A DNA stretch of 7,767 nucleotides. It comes from CBFGTJ01 sp965651815. Lineage in GTDB: Bacteria; Actinomycetota; Acidimicrobiia; Acidimicrobiales; Microtrichaceae. How positions within the stretch are numbered: position 1 is the stretch's first letter; the number at the start of each line of letters is the position of its first letter. This document shows positions 5,324 to 7,767 of this stretch, in pieces. Below the pieces are notes generated by a model. The model did not search any database. It saw only the letters and a program-made list of their open reading frames with translations, and was not told where the DNA came from. The DNA lies in assembly GCA_965651815.1 (NCBI GenBank), contig CBFGTJ010000150.1, positions 1 through 7,767 of the forward strand, read 5' to 3'. A program made the position numbers and the translations under genes.

Positions 5324-7767
5324 TCACCGGCGCCGGCGCTGCCCGCGGCCGTTGCCGTTGCCGCCGCCCCTCCGGCCGCCTCCCCGGCCCGACCGCACGG
5401 GTGCGGGACCGAGGTCGCCGAAGGTCTCGACGAGCTCGGCGTCGAAGTGCTCGTTGAAGTTCAGCTCGACGCGCTCGCCCGCGTCGTCGGAGCCGCCCTC
5501 CGCGTCGGCGGCGGTGTCGCCGCCGGCATCGGGGCGAGCCGCTTCGCCGGCGTCGCCCTCACCCGCTTTTGGGGCGGACTCGCCGACGAGGCTCAGCGAG
5601 ATCTTCCCGTTCGGGTCGATGTCGTCGACGCGCACCGTGACCGGGTCGCCCAGGTCGAGCACGTCCTCGACGCGCTCGACCCGCTTGCCGCCACCCAGCT
5701 TGGAGATGTGCAGCAGGCCGTCACGCCCCGGGAGGATGTTCACGAAGGCGCCGAACTTGGTGATGTTCACCACGCGGCCGTCGTAGTTGACGCCGACCTC
5801 GGCGGTGGGCGGGTCGAGGATCAGCTTGATCTGCCGCTCCGCCTCCGCCATCGCCCCGGCGTCGACCGCCGCGATCGACACCGTGCCGACCATGCCGTCG
5901 TCGTCGACGCTGATCGTCGCGCCGGTCTCGGCCTGGATGGCGTTGATCACCTTGCCCTTCGGGCCGATCACCTCGCCGATCTTGTCGATCGGGATCTCGA
6001 AGCTGGTGATCTTCGGCGCCGTCGGCGCGACCTCCGGCCGCGGCTCGGCGATCGCCTCCTTCATGGTGGCGAGGATCGAGAGCCTCGCCTCCCTGGCCTG
6101 GTCCAGCGCGGAGGAGAGCACCTCGGCCGGGATGCCGTCGATCTTGGTGTCGAGCTGCAGTGCGGTGATGAACTCCGAGGTGCCGGCGACCTTGAAGTCC
6201 ATGTCGCCGTACGCGTCCTCGGCGCCGAGGATGTCGGTCAGCGTGACGTACTTGCCGTCCGCGTGGATGAGCCCCATCGCGATGCCCGCGACCGGCGCCT
6301 TGATCGGCACGCCGGCGTCCATCAGCGACAGCGTCGAGGCGCACACCGATGCCATCGACGACGAGCCATTGGAGGCGAGCACCTCGGACACGAGGCGGAT
6401 CGTGTACGGGAACTCCTCGAGCGAGGGCACCACCGGGAACACCGCCCGCTCGGCGAGCGCACCGTGGCCGATCTCGCGGCGCTTCGGGCCACGCATGAAC
6501 CCGGGCTCACCGGTCGAGAACGGCGGGAAGTTGTAGTGGTGCAGGTACCGCTTGCGGGTGACGGGATCGATCCCGTCGATCATCTGGTCCATCTTCGCCA
6601 TGCCGAGGGTGCAGACGTTGAGGACCTGGGTCTCGCCGCGGGTGAACAGGCCGCTGCCGTGCGCGGTCGGGATGAGGCCCACCTCGGCGCTCACCGGGCG
6701 CAGGTCGGCGAGGCCGCGGCCGTCGATGCGGGCGCCCTCGTTGACGATCCGGCGCCGCACGGTGGCCTTCGCGACCGCACGGAACGCGTTCTTGAGGTAC
6801 TTGGTGGCGAGCGTCGTCGCCACGTCGACCGGGTCGCCCTCGGCGACCGCCTCGTCGACCAGCCCGGGCAGCAGCTCGGCGAGGATGTCGTCGAGCAGCG
6901 CCGCCTCGGCCGCGGCGCGCTCGGCCTTGTCGCCGATCGCCATGACCTCCTCGACACGGGTGCCGGCGAAGGACTGGACGCGCTCGAGGATCTCGGGCGT
7001 GTAGTCGATCTGGGGGTCGTAGCTCATCGGCTCGATCGGCCCCCGGGCGGCGACGACCGCGTCGACCAGCTTCCGCTGGAGCGCGATCGCGTCCTTGATC
7101 GGCGCCTTCGCCGCCTCCAGCGCGGAGGTGAGTGCGGCCTCGTCGACCTTGGGCGCCCCCTCCTGGTACAGGCCCCAGGAGGCCTCGGTGCCGCCGGCCT
7201 CGACCATCATCACCGCGACGTCGCCGTCGGGCAGCTCGCGGCCGGCGACGACGATCTCGAACGTGGACTCGTCACCCTCCGCGTAGGTCGGGTGCGGCAG
7301 CCACTCGCCCTCCTGGGTGTAGGCGAGCCGCACCGCGCCGATCGGCCCCTCGAAGGGGATGTCGGAGATCATCAGCGCGGCGGACGCGGCGTTGATCGCC
7401 AGGACGTCGTAGGGGTTCTCCTGGTCGGCGCCGAGCACGGTGCCGACGATGTGCACCTCGTTGCGGAAGTCGGACGGGAACGACGGCCGCAGCGGGCGGT
7501 CGATCAGCCGGCAGGTGAGGATCGCCGACTCGGGCGCACGCCCCTCGCGGCGGAAGAACGAGCCGGGGATCTTCCCCGCCGCGTACATCCGCTCCTCGAT
7601 GTCGACGGTGAGCGGGAAGAAGTCGATCCCCTCCCGGACGTGAGCCGCCGCGGTGGCGGTCACGAGGATGCGTGTGTCGCCCAGCCCGGCGAGGACGGAC
7701 CCGTTCGCGAGCCCGGCGAGCTTGCCGGCGAGAACCTGCGGCGACAGCGAGGATTGCGCGCAAACCT
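5324..7767 (-). CDS. pnp: Polynucleotide phosphorylase (polyribonucleotide nucleotidyltransferase), 5' end cut by window
   Basis: 813 residues are visible. The frame stays open through the right edge (first codons read VCAQSSLSPQVLAGKLAGLA), so the GTG at 7663 is not the start; roughly 10-20 residues are missing. Pnp degrades RNA 3'-5' with phosphate as a trimer. Visible order: first RNase PH domain (about 1-175, with RNA-binding FFRR at 70-73), helical linker (about 205-330), second RNase PH domain (about 345-580), KH domain (about 586-649, IGPKGK with GPKG at 601-604), S1 domain (about 656-729). Catalytic residues are present: R429-R430, the phosphate-binding serines S468-S470 in NGSSSM, and D517, D523 and K525 in EDAYGDMDFK. 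After S1 comes an unusual 86-residue tail: an acidic Ala/Gly/Asp linker, a segment VELNFNEHFDAELVETFGDL, then a Gly/Arg-rich basic end finishing GQRRRR. It is first in the leftward unit seen here, followed 10 bp later by the M16 peptidase gene. Confidence 0.97.
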   Translation of the reverse strand, partial: VCAQSSLSPQVLAGKLAGLANGSVLAGLGDTRILVTATAAAHVREGIDFFPLTVDIEERMYAAGKIPGSFFRREGRAPESAILTCRLIDRPLRPSFPSDFRNEVHIVGTVLGADQENPYDVLAINAASAALMISDIPFEGPIGAVRLAYTQEGEWLPHPTYAEGDESTFEIVVAGRELPDGDVAVMMVEAGGTEASWGLYQEGAPKVDEAALTSALEAAKAPIKDAIALQRKLVDAVVAARGPIEPMSYDPQIDYTPEILERVQSFAGTRVEEVMAIGDKAERAAAEAALLDDILAELLPGLVDEAVAEGDPVDVATTLATKYLKNAFRAVAKATVRRRIVNEGARIDGRGLADLRPVSAEVGLIPTAHGSGLFTRGETQVLNVCTLGMAKMDQMIDGIDPVTRKRYLHHYNFPPFSTGEPGFMRGPKRREIGHGALAERAVFPVVPSLEEFPYTIRLVSEVLASNGSSSMASVCASTLSLMDAGVPIKAPVAGIAMGLIHADGKYVTLTDILGAEDAYGDMDFKVAGTSEFITALQLDTKIDGIPAEVLSSALDQAREARLSILATMKEAIAEPRPEVAPTAPKITSFEIPIDKIGEVIGPKGKVINAIQAETGATISVDDDGMVGTVSIAAVDAGAMAEAERQIKLILDPPTAEVGVNYDGRVVNITKFGAFVNILPGRDGLLHISKLGGGKRVERVEDVLDLGDPVTVRVDDIDPNGKISLSLVGESAPKAGEGDAGEAARPDAGGDTAADAEGGSDDAGERVELNFNEHFDAELVETFGDLGPAPVRSGRGGGRRGGGNGNGRGQRRRR
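5327..5392 (-). other. Gly/Arg-rich basic tail of Pnp
   Basis: The last 22 codons of pnp encode a run of Arg, Gly and a few Asn/Gln (SGRGGGRRGGGNGNG, then RGQRRRR). RGG-like tails usually bind RNA non-specifically or mediate protein contacts; that role is inferred here. It follows an acidic linker, so the tail is charge-segregated. Confidence 0.8.

Noticed and set aside
5319..5331. 13-bp palindrome (six-base arms around one base) over the pnp stop codon
   Set aside because: At this G+C content several such palindromes are expected by chance in a window this size, and it has no second copy or regulator context.
7661..7663. GTG at 7663 as the start of pnp
   Set aside because: The frame continues upstream with recognisable Pnp sequence (a GKLAGLANG segment and GDTRILVTATA) to the window edge, so the gene is cut by the edge, not started here.

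Overview
The window is about 7.8 kb of very GC-rich DNA (roughly 70-75% G+C by eye, strong G/C bias at third codon positions, tightly packed genes). Protein style and gene order point to an actinobacterium, probably a deep-branching lineage such as Acidimicrobiia. That placement is inferred from sequence character, not from a database search. All genes are chromosomal housekeeping or lipid-metabolism types. I see no mobile element, CRISPR array, rRNA, tRNA or prophage signal, and no gene-free stretch longer than about 70 bp.

Layout, left to right: (1) the first 40 codons of a leftward fatty-acyl-CoA ligase, cut by the window edge; (2) a rightward DedA/VTT-like membrane protein, divergent from it across a 52-bp gap; (3) leftward dapB (lysine/diaminopimelate pathway), convergent with the membrane protein gene; (4) a leftward enoyl-CoA hydratase/isomerase-family gene 11 bp upstream of dapB, probably in the same transcript; (5) rightward serB (phosphoserine phosphatase, two ACT domains plus HAD domain), divergent from the hydratase gene across about 69 bp; (6) a leftward M16 zinc peptidase, convergent with serB; (7) leftward pnp (polynucleotide phosphorylase), 10 bp upstream of the peptidase gene and running off the right edge.

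Functionally, pnp and the M16 peptidase form one leftward unit (RNA turnover plus a processing-type peptidase). dapB, which often follows this pair in actinobacteria, lies further left on the same strand but is separated by the inverted serB and by the hydratase gene. Both convergent junctions carry GC-rich inverted repeats that overlap stop codons and could act as two-way terminators. serB lacks a Shine-Dalgarno sequence and has a TANNNT element placed for a leaderless transcript.

I found no convincing undescribed system. The points most worth a second look are the long charge-segregated C-terminal tail of the Pnp protein, the loss of expected active-site residues in the crotonase-fold protein and in the VTT protein, and the organisation of the gene junctions.
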